Shown one piece after another: positions 34,770 to 47,800 of a stretch of DNA of 64,000 nucleotides. The translations under genes were made by a program, and so were the position numbers. The DNA comes from Turbatrix aceti. Taxonomy: Eukaryota > Nematoda > Chromadorea > Rhabditida > Panagrolaimidae. Under the pieces are notes generated by a model. That model saw only the letters and a list, made by a program, of their open reading frames with translations. It was not told where the DNA came from and made no database searches. The DNA lies in the NCBI GenBank assembly GCA_963969345.1, contig OZ017767.1, positions 8,522,739 through 8,586,738 of the forward strand, read 5' to 3'. Each line of letters opens with the position of its first letter. Position 1 is the stretch's first letter.

Positions 34770-37634
34770 ATGCATGGTGTTAATAAAATTTCTTCTTCTC
34801 TTCGTTATTCACGGCAAGAAAGGCTGCTTTATATGGCTTCACATTACGGCGTATTGCTCATTTCATTGGGAATACACATTGCAACAGTGATGATTTCATT
34901 GTTTCTAAATGTCTTTGGCCTGGTTTACTGCTTCAAAGTCGGTTACAGCTTTTCAACATTTTCTTGCATAAACATGATTTTTTTAGACAATGCAAAATAA
35001 AGACGAGCAAAAAGGTTTTCTCCTATGGATTACGCATTTTCTATGCGTACAATTATGCGTGCTTTATGATATTATAATAGCATTGTCTTTAAATTATTAC
35101 AGTAATTTCGATGACACTTATAATAATATTATTAATGTTGCCTTAAACTTTTTTGAAATACAAATCACTGACACTTTATTTATGCGCACTGTATTTATGG
35201 CGATGCTTACCTTGTACCAATTTTGTATTTTTTTTATACCTCGTATGACATGTGTTTTTGAATCACACTACATCCACATTTGTATGTTTGTATTTTGGAT
35301 TCTAAGCATTGCAAGGCAACTCATCCCTTTCCAAATCTTTGTACTGGATGATTTGCGAATTCATATTATTCCATTATCGGTCCAAGAATTTTATACCAAC
35401 TCAGGATTAGTAAGTTTATGGACTTTTAACATGACTGAAAATTCAATAAATATTTTTAGTATAACATTATGAAGAACATTGAAAATTACTACATTGTCGT
35501 GACCGCTGTAAATGTTCTAATAGGTCTAGAAATTCTGTTTAACATTAAGTACAGATTGAAAAACTGGAGAGAATTTTTTACCGTGGTATCTTGGTTTTCG
35601 GGAACAAGATACGCGTCTAGTGTCTGGAAAATAGCTGCTCAGTCTGTAGTCTTGGCTGTAACAAACAACGTTTTGGACATTGAAATGAGAAAGCAATTTT
35701 GTCCGCATCACGTGACAACTTTTAGGCCGTGTATTGAAATATCATCAACGCTTCCTTTAAGACAGACTCTGCGAGAAAATTTAGGATGGACGACCCAGCA
35801 CTTTTTACACTTTCAAATGTTTTGAGTCTAAGTTGTAGGCCTTATGGGGCAAGGTCTAAAACCGCGATATTTTGATTTAAAAAAATCGAATTCTGGAGAT
35901 TTGGCTTCAGAAGTGTTTTTCATCAAAACTATTCCACAAGCTCCATTGGAAATGTAAAGATCTGAAAATTTTTATACGGGGGTTTTGGGGGAAGGGGAAT
36001 TCAGTGACATACTCAGAATTTTTAAAAAACATCTGCAAGTATTTTTTTATTAATTTCATGTTTACTAAAAATTTTGCAGCGTCCGTGTAATATCCACCGG
36101 AACGGGTTTGACAAGCCTATCTTGTAGCCCGTTTTTTTCTACGTATTATCGAATCAATGAAAAAAAAATAAGTGGTCGAGCCAATGGCGATATCGGGGCA
36201 TTTGTAGCTGTGAAGAGTCGGATAATGGTTAAAGATAGGACGCGCTCGCTGCCTGCACTCTCTCTGCTCTCACTGGTCCCTCACTAGTTTCTTTTCGTAC
36301 AGCGCACGGTGCTCTCTTTCGCGCGCCTCCGGCAGTGGCCTGGTCCAAATTTAAATGTTTTACTTTTTTGTGTGAGATTTGTATTTGTGATATTATTTGA
36401 AACCTTTTGACGCATTTTTTGAAATTATCGGACAAAATTTGATCAAAATCGAGTGGGGTACGGTAGAAAAAATCCACAGATCTTCAAAATGCCGCACAAA
36501 TCCTGAAATTGTCAGTATAGACTAAAAACTAAATTTCCTTTCGAATGGCTTGCTCAATTTTTTGATATTGAATCAATAAATGCCCAAAAAAACGTTTTTT
36601 TTCGGAAATTTGAAAATTTCGGAACTTTTAAGAACTTTGATCAAAAAATGAATATCACCAATCGATACAGCAGTATCTTTTCTATCCACAACCAAGTTTT
36701 CAGTTACTTACCGTATCGCTTGGTCATACGGTAGCGATTCTCCCGAACCCTACTTGTTAAAACGCCTGAGGCCGTGGTGAAGCATTTCTGAACAAAACGC
36801 GAAAAAACATCTTGTAGGAATTTTTTCGGCCTACAAAACGGTGTAACCCCTGAATTTGTATCTATTTTTTTGGCTTCACAATATTAATTCGCGCAACATA
36901 CACTCATTTTGGGTTTCAATTTTCCGAAAAAAGGCGCGAGAAAGAGAGCACCGCGCGCTGTACGAAAAGAAACCACTGAAAGCAGAGAGAGTGCAGGCAG
37001 CGAGCGCGTCTTATTTTTGACCATTATCCGACCCTTCAAAGCTACAAATGCCCCGATATCGCCATTGGCTCGACCACTTATTTTTTTTTCATTGATTCGA
37101 TAATACGTAGAAAAAAACGGGCTACAAGATAGGCTTGTCAAACCCGTTCCGGTGGATATTACACGGACGCTGCAAAATTTTTAGTAAACATGAAATTAAT
37201 AAAAAAATACTTGCAGATGTTTTTTAAAAATTCTGAGTATGTCACTGAATTCCCCTTCCCCCAAAACCCCCGTATAAAAATTTTCAGATCTTTACATTTC
37301 CAAAGGAGCTTGTGGAATAGTTTTGATGAAAAACACTTCTGAAGCCAAATCTCCAGAATTCGATTTTTTTAAATCAAAATATCGCGGTTTTAGACCTTGC
37401 CCCATAAGGCCTACAACTTAGACTCAAAACATTTGAAAGTGTAAAAAGTGCTGGGTCGTACTCTCCCCCTTGTTCCTAAATTTTCTCGCAGAGTCTGTCT
37501 TAAGCACAATTATGTTCTATTTGACTGGAATATTCAATTTTTCGTCGAAATATTTCATTTTAATGTTTCCAACGATATTGACGGTTTTGATGCATATGGA
37601 TATGCGATCCTTTGTTGTTCCTTATTTGAGGTGA
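34770..37634 (+). CDS. Tandem family copy B, last exon interrupted by a TTAA foldback
   Basis: Exons 34770-34937, 34987-35409 and 35460-35760. The last exon is split by a 1.74-kb palindromic element and resumes at 37504-37634 with a TGA stop. Exon 3 without the element is 432 nt, exactly the length in copy C, and the reading frame is continuous across the TTAA site. Without it the protein would have 340 residues. It shares with copy C the segments SLGIHIATVMISLFLNVFGL, EILFNIKYRLKNWREFFTVV, SGTRYASSVWK and FCPHHVTT. With the element in place the frame ends within it at 35825, losing the final helix. No other defect is visible, so the insertion is recent or is removed in vivo. Confidence 0.72.
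35757..37503. mobile_element. TTAA-flanked foldback element inside a receptor exon
   Basis: TTAA at 35757-35760 and 37500-37503 flanks inverted ends GACAGACTCTGCGAGAAAAT. Arms of about 570 bp (to about 36340 and from about 36930) surround an unpaired core of about 590 bp. The core (TCCACAGATCTTCAAAATG and onward) is homologous to one half of the giant foldback in the NHA intron (about 4400-4980). The ends resemble those of the 12017-13375 element, sharing TTTAGGAACAAGGGGGAGA and TTTTTACACTTTCAAAT. piggyBac-like by target site; no transposase. Confidence 0.9.
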
Positions 37635-37948
37635 ATCAACGAACTTTTTGTGGATGCCCTACATAATAATAGTATCTCAAAATGTGAATCGTACATAACA
37701 TTACTCTTATTAGAAAAAATTTTCGACAGTTTTTTACAGTGTTGTAAAATATTCTCTTGAACCTGATCTGCAAGCGACCACCACGAACACACCAAAAAAG
37801 CTCTGCTAACGTTCCGGTAATTTGTTAGCCCAGGTGTATTTTTAAAAACACCTGTTTTATCAGCAAAATGTATGTACAAGACTCGAAAGTCAAGTTTTCC
37901 GCCGGCGACTTATTTTTAACTTTCAAATTTATTTAAACTTAGCTTCAC
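37635..37948. other. Intergenic between copies B and C
   Basis: Contains a 24-base exact match (37722-37745) to exon 3 of copy A (34213-34236), perhaps a scrap of a lost paralogue. An AACTTAG acceptor-like site ends just before the start of copy C. Confidence 0.4.
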
Positions 37949-39099
37949 ATGTATGACCTTACTGAATATTATCCTTTTGGTCATTATACACGGAATGAAC
38001 TGCAGCTTTATAAGGCCTCTGAGTACGGTGTGATGCTCATTTCATTGGGAATACACATTGCAACAGTGATGATTTCATTGTTTTTAAATGTCTTTGGCCT
38101 GATTTACTGTTTCAAGGTTGGTTACCGTATAAATATTCATTTAATTATATAAATACTTATATATTTGCTTAAAATATTTATAAACATGTAATTTTCAGAC
38201 AATGGCGAACAAAGACGAAGAAAAAGGTTTCCTTATGTGGATTGCGCACTTTCTATGCGCACAATTATGTGTATTATTTGATACCATAGTGCCGATGGCT
38301 TTAAATTATTATAGTTATTTTTATCGTATTGATGCTTATTTTATGGAAAACTTATTAGAATTTTTCGGAACGCAAAGCTTGGAGACTCTATTTAACCGCA
38401 CTGTAGTTATGGCCATGGTAACCTTGTACCAATTTTGTGTTTTTTTTATCCCACACATGACGTTTCTCTTAGAATCACATTACATTCATCTTGGTATGCT
38501 TGGATTTTGGATTCTAAGCGTGGTATCGCGTCTTATACTTTTGGAAACATTTGTACTTATTGATTGGGATATTCGTATTGTTCCATTTCCAATAAAAAAG
38601 TTTTATTATTACTCATTTGTAAGTTTTTGAATTTTTTGAATGCCGAATTAAAAAAATAAAGCTTTAGCGTAATATTATGGTGCAGGTTGAAACTTACTAC
38701 GTTGTCGTTACATCTGTGAATGTTGTAATTGGTCTCGAAATTTTGTTTAACATCAAGTACAGATTAAAAAACTGGAGAGAATTTTTTACCGTGGTATCTT
38801 GGATTTCGGGAACGAGATACGCATCCAGTGTATGGAAAATGGCAGTACAGTCAATAATCTTGGCTGTAACACAAAGTGTTCTGAAAACTGAAATTAAGAA
38901 GGAATTCTGCCCGCATCACGTTACAACTTATAAACGATGCATTGAGATTTCATCAACGTTCCCTTTGAGTACAATTCTTTTCTATTTAGTTGGCATTTTC
39001 CGTTTTGCATGGAAATGGGTTATCTTAATGCTACCGACAATCATGATAGCCTTGATGCATAAAGGCATGCGGATTTTTGTTGTTTCATACATGAAGTGA
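37949..39099 (+). CDS. Multi-pass membrane protein, tandem family copy C (intact)
   Basis: The one intact copy: exons 37949-38116, 38199-38618 and 38668-39099, all phase 0, 339 residues. Predicted membrane segments lie near residues 20-50, 65-90, 115-140, 145-170, 205-230, 260-280 and 300-330, consistent with seven helices. Charged motifs between them are RLKNWREFF and FCPHHVTTYKRCIEISS, the latter holding conserved Cys and His residues. Strong similarity to copy B, weaker to copy A. The position next to a serpentine receptor and the small tandem array fit a rapidly evolving chemosensory family, but I know no family with these motifs. AATAAA follows at 39169-39174. The 3' splice site of intron 2 was set by comparison with copy B. 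Confidence 0.75.
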
Positions 39100-41870
39100 C
39101 CAAAGTTGACGTTATCCTCTTCGAACAGAATCTGATGTTAACCGTTGTTAGGCAAAGCGTTGTTAAGCAATAAATCAAAAAAATAATGAATTATCAAATA
39201 AACTCTATGCATGTGTGGGTGCACCCGCGGTCGCGGTCGCGGGTGGCCTCAACGCTCGGTTTTTTCCGCTAGAATGCAGGACGGGTGACGTGAGTGATGA
39301 TAAGAGCGCACCATTCTCCGTAGACGGTAATCAGTGATTTCCAGGATTTGTCAAACGTGCATCTTGTTCTTGATCTACAAAAAAAGGAAAAACGTAATAA
39401 TCTAGCCGACGCCACTTTTTAAGATGGTTCAAAGCGATTTTTTATAATAATTGTTTATTACCTGTCGCCCCATTTTTTTAGACATGGAATTATTTTTTTA
39501 AGAAATTTCCTTTTACTCTAAGTATGGCCTGATTTTCATTGCATACTATCTTTCACCTTTTTTTTCAAGGTACTCTGGTGACAAGTGTTTTATTCACCTG
39601 CCGCAGGCGCTGACCGATAGGCGTAAAAAAATTTATGACAGGGTCCTTCTATAATATTTGCCTAAAAGGTTTTCAGAAAGCGCAAAAAAAATTGAAAGCA
39701 TGAAACGGTTTTTTGATTTTGCTAACGTAACAAAAAACACCTGCACAAAGTTTTTTTTTAGTTTTTTGAACTACTTTATCGAATGCTAAGGGAATTTTTT
39801 TAACCAGTTTTTTTTTTGTTTTTGTAATTCTTAATCAGATGAATAAAAAATTTCGTGTTAGGACCTTTTTTTCTATTTTTTTCTAGATCGGCCGCAGGGA
39901 TCATTGGAATGCATTCCAGGAGAAATAAAAAAACATTTTACGGAATATAGCCAAAGCCGAAGCCATAATATAGGTTCAACACTCCCCTGACTGACGTCCT
40001 CATGATACTATGTGATTGGTTAAAAATAAATATTTGATTGAAAACAGTGTAAGCTATTTATCAACAATTTTGCGCGAAAATGACACGCATTGTATAACAA
40101 TACCACCCTCCGGACATCGACACATTGCTTCGTGCGTGCACGTAAATACGCTCTAGGTGTACTTTGTTTTGTGATCATGCGTGCCTTTGACAATCGCGGC
40201 CGGTGATGGTTCGACCGATGCAACAACGCTGGTTGTTGGTTGCTGCGTGGGGGAGTTGATGCACTGATGACACTGGCTGCAGTCTTGCTTCCGTATTTGG
40301 GCGTCGGTTTGTTCAGCCAAAGGTCAGGTCAGGATTTACTATTTTTTGTGCTGAATAGGCAAAAGTTTTTCTTGACGCTTTTTTTGTGTAAATTTTGGAT
40401 AACATAACATATTTTTACATTAACCGTAATTTTTGTTATCATAAATTTCTTGCACTGTTATCAATCAACATTTCTGATAGTCGAGACCGCCGGGATTCGA
40501 CTTGAAAATCGTTAACTGTCAAAAAAAACACCTGACATTAGTTATCGTTTTCGTATTGATGACTTCTTTTTATCCTTTGATCTGCGGGTTAAAAGATATC
40601 AAAAACGATCCAAATTTCATTCGTGACAGCCTGTGCGTGCATGCAGAACAAGGTCGACCGGTTCGGGAGTACAAAAATCACGCAAGACTTGTTTCAGTGC
40701 GGTTTATGAACTTTTATTGTTTTTCGTGTTTTTCGTAGTAAATACCACACTTGAATATTTTTTACCTTTTCCTGAATAAAATTCGGATGTTTTTTGTTTA
40801 TGACGCTGTTTTTTATTTATGGCCACCGATTCGGGTTTTGGCTAGCTGATATGGATATTTGGTTTACGATAAGAACGATTTGGGGGCATTAAAACCAAAA
40901 ATGACCAAAATGAAAAAAAAATTATAAAAATGTTTTATTATAATTATTTATAAAAAATTTTTAACTTGTTGAAAAAAATGAAAAACAAAACTACTAAAAA
41001 TATTTACCAATTATGTATTCAGGATAACTAAAATTTCACTGTTTTATTTTTTTTGCAGCTTCAAATAATTTTTTTTAAAACCAAAAACGGTCGTTTTTTA
41101 AAACCAGCGGCCGACACGCTGGGCCACTTTGTCCCAATTGACACCCATGATCTGTACAAAAAACATACCTGTGATTACCTGTTTCCATCTCCCCCCCCCA
41201 TAAATTTTTGATGCCCGCCTGTATTTTTTATACGTGTAATAATGACTTATTACCTTATCACCCGACTTTTATATTACCCATTCTGGGAACTTGGTAGATC
41301 TTGTCTCACATGTTATCTTTTTTACCGAAGCTTTTGAGACGGGTAATCTACTGATGCAACGGGGGTACAGGTAGACAGCATGCGTGGGTAATCCTTTCTT
41401 CTGTCTTTACTCAGTGTCGACTGTCCATCAAATTGTTCACGCCATCGTCGCTTCTGTCAAAAATTCAGTCATTTTTTGTTCATAGCGATAAAATGTTTAC
41501 AAAGTGATAGATAATTTTTGAAAGTCATTCACGGCCTGGCTTTCTTTTCCCTGCATACACCCCACTCACTTCATGTTGTCTTTTCGTCCGAAACGATCGG
41601 ATGATGCACGCACGACGATTAAATACAATCACGATCACGATCGCCGCACAGCAACCAACCAAGCGAGTCTTTGCTTGGCTTGGCCTTGCAAGGCTCTGTG
41701 CATTGTTTTGCCTTTATTTTTTGCGTGTTTGCAACTAAAAACAATTCGAATCACGCGTCGATACACATTTATTTGTCTGTTATGCACTTTTAAATTTTTT
41801 TTATTCGAAGCGCCGTTATTTAAAGAAAAAAAAAGTTTCAGGCTTGGGTCATCGTTCACGTGTCGCAGAG
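39100..41870. other. Intergenic, no supported gene
   Basis: 2.8 kb of mostly AT-rich sequence. A GC palindrome (CCCGCGGTCGCGGTCGCGGG) lies at about 39218-39241. A signal-peptide-like frame at 40502-40738 lacks a suitable ATG and was rejected. Near 41830-41842 a GTTTCAG acceptor precedes the SPTLC2 start, consistent with a trans-splice or 5' exon junction. Confidence 0.45.
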
Positions 41871-44800
41871 ATGTCACCGAACTCCAAACGATCGCTTGCA
41901 AACGGTCTTTCAAAATTGGAGCCTGAAGTTCTGGTTGCCGATGGTGGCGGTGATGCTGGAGCTGAGAAGGAAAAACAAAATGAAGAAGAATTGTCTATTT
42001 TCAAACGTTCTTATCACTATGCTCCGTACCCAGATTCCACGCGTCTGACGCACTACTGCGTCTGTTTTAACTACATGGTTCTGGTCGTATTCGCGATCTT
42101 CGAGCACTGGCTACGGGCTCTCGGAATCATCACCACCAAGCATCCCACCGAACGTCGTGAAATGAAGGTTAGTTTTTTTTTGAGGGGGGGGGGGTAAAAT
42201 TTTTCCAACAAACTGCTCGCAACATGCATTTTTTTCCTTCTTTTTGCATTTTTAAAAAATTTTTTTTTAAAACATTTTTTTATATTTTTTATTAAATTTA
42301 ATTTTTTTAATTTAAAATTAAATTAAAAATTTTTTTCGATGTGTTTAAAAAAATGTAATTTTTAAATTTTAAATTTTCTTGAAAAACTTTTTTTGAATTG
42401 ACTTTTAAACTTTTCTAAATTTGCCGTCAAAAATTTAAGTTCTAATTTGTGCCAATTTTAATTTTTTTTTGTTTTCTAATTTTTTAACCTGCATGCAACG
42501 TGCAATGTTTTTACATTTTTTTTAAATTCGTCGTCAATTTTTTTCGTTGTCCATAACATTTATTCCAACTTAAAAATTTTATTTTACCACAATATAATAT
42601 TAACACATACAAAATAAAAATGTCTTCAAAAAAAGACACTCACTCAACAAGACACATTTTTCAATAATATAATTTTTATTTTCTTCAGGACTTTGTGAGT
42701 CTCAAAAATGTTCAAGAAGAAATCTACATCCACAAGGTCTACCGCATGGCCACGGATATCGTAAACCGACCGGTAGCAAGCGTTCCGGCGACCATCATGA
42801 AGCTGTGGGACCGGACAACGCCGGATTACGGCTGGACCTACGAGTAAGTCAAAAAACAAAAAAAAAGGGCGGAGCTTCGTAAAAAAATTTCGAGATGAGC
42901 CTAGTAGGACCTAAAAAGCTGCTTGCTGCCTTTCGGGATCCTGGAGGGGTGGAGGCATGGTCTAGGGTAGGCCTGAGAAGGGTCTAGTCAGGCCTAGACT
43001 GGGCCTGAGCTTGCCTTAGATAGGTAAAAACGAGAGCGCAAAAAATAATTTTTTTATACAAAAATTGAAAAAAGTGCCTAGTCTACAAACTTCAAGATTT
43101 CGTTGTAAAAAGCGAGCACGAGCGCAGAACCCATGCCACGGAGAACGTTGCTGCCAGCGCCCTTGTAGAATGCCTTGAAGCCGCCCTCGTCGACGAAGAT
43201 CTTCTTCCACGCGTGGAGGGTAGAGCGGTAGAGGACATCCTTGCGTCCAGACTGCATCATCATGCGTCGACGAACCGTATCCCACGGATAGCTGATGAGG
43301 CCGGCGGTCACGACGCAGAACTGTCCAATGATCCATGCAAAGACGAAGTGGAGCTTCTTCTTGTCTTCTACGACGTATTCAACGGCTGTGTCGAAGAAAC
43401 CGAAGTACGCAGCGCGATAGACAATAATACCCTGCACGGAAGAGCTGAAGCCACGGTAGAGACCCCGGATGCCGTCGTGCGAGAAGATGGACGTGATGCA
43501 GTGGACGAAGCCTCGGAATTCGCGACCAGCGCCCTTGCCGACGTCGGTGGCTAGGCGGGTACGTGCAAAGTCGAGGGGATAGATGACGCAGAGACTGGTC
43601 GCACCTGCAGCGCCACCGGAGATGAGGTTACCCGCGAAGAAGCGCCAGAACTGCGTGTGCTTGTCGACGTTCTGAAAAAAAACAAATTTAAAAAAACCGT
43701 AATTTTTTTTTAAATTTTAAAATTTGGAATTGAAAATGAAATTTAAGTAGGACCTAAAAGGGTCTAGCAGTACCTGAGCACGGTCTAGAAAGACCTAGTC
43801 AGCCTAATTCACATAAATATGTAAACTTTTTGTTTTGCATTTTTTCAATTTTGAAAAAACGGACCTAGATAGGACCTAAAAAGGGCCTAGTAGGACCTAA
43901 GTCAGACCTAACACGACCTAACCAGCCTAATTCACTATTATTATCACAAATATATCTTTACGGTTTTCACATTTTTTGACCTGGATAGGACCTGAGAAGG
44001 ACCTAACCTAGCCTAAGCCTCCAAACTCCTACCTTAAGGAGAGCCAGCTTGTACGTGTCCTTGAAAGCAAAGTTGAGAGCCTGCTGAGGAAAGATGCGAA
44101 CGACGTTGACGCCATTACCGCGCCAGAAAGTGAGAGGACCCTGTTCGCGGAAGACCCGAACGAAGCAGTCGCCGATGCCCTTGTACCGCTGATCGACGGC
44201 AATCGTGCTCTGAGCGTGCTGGAGTTGGAGCAGAAGCTTGACCCTGTCAATTGGGGCCGTGATGGTACGGGCGAGAGCGGCAGAAGCGCCACCGGCAAGG
44301 AAATCGATGGCAAATTTGAGAGACACCGATTTCGGCGTAATGACGGGAGGCGTCGATGTCGTTGCGTCTGCTGTCATGGCTGGTGTTGGTGGTGGTGCTT
44401 CGGAGGAGAGGGGAGAGGGTCTATTACCTGAAGGCCAGCAAAATCAGTAATTTCGTATTTTGGCACAAAAATGTATGTAAAAGATGTGAAAGTTCAACAA
44501 ACGCGCGCACCAACAAAAAATAATAATAAAGAAACAAGCTGGCTGATGAGACGACTAATTTTTACGCTTGCTGCGAAAATAAGTGAGCATCACGCACAAC
44601 AACTTCTTACTCGCCTCGCTCACGTGGTGGCGGTGGTAGCAGTGTTATAAAGATAAACAGCGAAGGAGGAGCGATGGAGAAGAGGGGCTTGTTGTTTTTG
44701 TGTGGTTTGATTTCTTGTCACCAGCACTACAGCCTACTTTTTTTACTTCTTTGGTCTCCAACAAGCTGTTCTGCGTTTTACGATCTTTGAACAAATTTTT

Positions 44801-47800
44801 TTAGAGTGAAATTTTTTTATTTTAATTTTTTGAATATTTGTTGTAAATTTTTGGACGCGCAAAATGCAAAAATTACGATAACAGAAATTACGATCGTTAT
44901 TCAAAAAACTATCGTAATTTGCATTCAAAGAAACCGTCAACAATGATTTACGATTCAAAAAAGTTCACAAGTTCCAAAAAACAATTTTCGTTGTAAGAAC
45001 CCGCATTTTTTGAAAAACTATAAAAATACGAATAAAAATCGCTACTTTACTTTTTTTCTGGGCAAAAATACTCCAAAACAACTAAAACGCAAATTGTGTG
45101 CAAAATAGAGACCAAGCAGTCAGTCAACTTCTTTTCCTTCACCTGATCGTTGGCCGCCCAGCCAGGAGGCGATCGTTTTTGTTTGTGATGATTTGGGACC
45201 GACCAACCAGTAACAAACTGGGCGATGGGACAGAGATACATAGCTTGTGCTAGGAGAGGAGTTAGTAGCAGCCACGCCACGCCACACCGCCCCAAGGCAG
45301 GCGCGCGCGCGTGTACACCGCGTGCATGGGCTTTTTCTCTTGTTTTGTGAGTACTTCGCTCGTCTCCTTCTTCTTGCCCCGCCGATCGAATGGTCGGTGA
45401 TCATCAGTTAAATGAAAGTCGCCCCCTCCCCTTGTCAGAGAATTTATCGGTGAAGACACTGTGCAATTACGATTCAATTCATTCGTGGTGATAGGGGTAA
45501 TCTCAGCGAAAGGGTTATCGACTTGCCAGGACGAAAACTTGTTAATCTGGGTGGACTCTGCTCAGGGAAGCGCATAGAACGTAAAAACAGTTGATAGGCC
45601 CAAAAAACGATGAAAAAGAGTGAATTTTAAACAAAAAATGACAAATTTAACAAAAACCCGCACGCTTTGGTTCCCGAACGGAAAAATCTACCGTATTAGT
45701 GTTTTCGCGTCGAGAACATCAAAAACCGTCAAAAACAGTTTTTTTCGCGAATTTTTTATGGAAACAACGCAGAACAAAGAGATATCAACTCTGTCTGATC
45801 CGAGTCAATCTCAACACTGTCAACCCGGGCAAGACAACTGCACAGAGCACATCCAAAGTACACGATCGCGATAACAGGACGGCTGATCGTTGCACCCCGT
45901 AGAACGAGCAAAGTACGACGAGTCCGATTTTTTCGTTCGCTGTGCTCTCTTTACTTTCTCGGCGACACTCACCTTCCCTTTTCCTTCTTCACCTGCGGAA
46001 GACAGCGAGAGAGAGAGAAGCAGAGAGAGATCAACAAACGAGACGATGACAACAGACTTGCTCTGCCTGCCGACTTTGGGCTCTGTGAGATCAAAGTACC
46101 AAGTAACAGGGTGACTTCTTCACTTTTGAGACGATAAAAGACGAAAATAGTTTAGTGGAACTGGAAATTGATGCAAAATGAAGATGAAGAAGGGGTCAAA
46201 AATGGCAATTTGGGGTAAAAGGTGATTTTTAGGCCTAAAAAACGTTAAAAGTGCATTTTGCGTTTCTTTCCGGTGCAGAACAACTTCGGTATCGTAAACA
46301 ACAAACATGAGTTGCATCCTGGTCGTAAATAGCCATCGTTGTTGATGATCGATCAAAAAATACCAAACTCGACCAAAAAGCAAAAATACATAATTTCTGC
46401 AGTTTTCACCCTAAAAACACAATTTTTACACTAAAAATCCCATTTTTTATTTCCAGGTACCCAGGAACATATACGGATGTGATCAACGTCGGCTCGTACA
46501 ACTACCTCGGCTTCTCGCACAGCGATGGCCCCTGTGCTGACCAAGCAACCGCTGCCATCGACAAACACGGCGTCGCGATGGCTTCGACGAGGAATGAATG
46601 GGGTAAATTAACGATTTTTAAAAACGAAATTCATTGACGGTAAAAATTGATTTTCAGCGAATACGAAACTCCACCGAGCCCTGGAAGAACAACTAGCACG
46701 GTTCCTTGGCGTCGAAGATGCCGTCTGCTGCCCGATGGGTTTCGCGACGAATTCGATGAATCTGCCGAGTATTATTGGGCCGGATTGCCTTGTTTTGAGC
46801 GACGAACTGAATCATGCGAGTTTGGTCCTTGGGTTACGGTTGTCCAAAGCGAAAGTTATAATTTTTCGACACAACGGTGAGAATTTTTCGAAATTTTTTT
46901 TTCCAAAAAAATTCTTTTTTTACATTTTAAAGATAAAAAAATGTTCAAAAACACAAATCTTTTTGTTCTAAAAAAATCGCCTTGAGAGCATCAAAATTTA
47001 GGAAAACGACTTTGTTTTTCTTTTTTGTAAAAAAAAATTTTAAAAAAACAGATTTATTACAAAAATTAAAAAAAAATTCGTGTTGAGACATTCGAATTTC
47101 GATGTGTTTTTTCTGTAATTTTTTGAGTTCACAAAATTGTTCATTTTTTTGTTCATCAAACATTTTTTTACAAAAAAATGCATTCAAATGTTCCAAAAAC
47201 TTTTTTTTGGATTTTTTTTTAATTTAAAAAAAAAATAAAGATAATACAAAAAATATGAAAATTTATTGAAAAAAAAATTTTCAACAAAAAATTTTATTGA
47301 AAAAAATTTTTCAACTAAATAATTTATGTTAACAAAGAAATTCAGACGCGGCCAACTGCGAGAAAAAGCTCCGCGACGGCTTCGCAACCTTTGTCGACCA
47401 AAAAGGCCGTCCCCCGGCAAAGGTATTCATCGTCATCGAGGGCATCTACTCGATGGAAGGCACGATCGCCGACCTTCCCTCGTTCATCGCCGTCAAAAAG
47501 CGCACCAAGGCTTATCTCTTCGTCGACGAGGCCCACTCCATCGGCGCTCTCGGCCCGCACGGCGGCGGTATCGTGGATTACTGGGGCGCGTCTCCCGACG
47601 ACGTCGACATCCACATGGGCACTTTGACCAAGAGTTTCGCCGCTGCCGGAGGCTACATTGCTGGCAGCAAGGTTCATAATTTTTTTTGTTTTGCAAAAGT
47701 ACCGTAATCCAATTTTAAAAATGGTCAAAAACACATTTTCTAAATCTTTTTTTTTATCATAAATTCGAGTCGAGAGCATCAAAATTTTGGAAAACAATTT

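Noticed and set aside
40502..40738. Frame with a signal-peptide-like start (TLVIVFVLMTSFYPLICG)
   Set aside because: The hydrophobic run begins before the first ATG (40559), no acceptor or second exon could be placed, and composition is equivocal.
41573..41926. 117-codon frame upstream of SPTLC2
   Set aside because: Overlaps the probable 5' junction of SPTLC2, is low-complexity in places and has no visible homology.
44029..44431. Frames overlapping translocase exon 1 on both strands
   Set aside because: GC-rich shadows of the real translocase exon.
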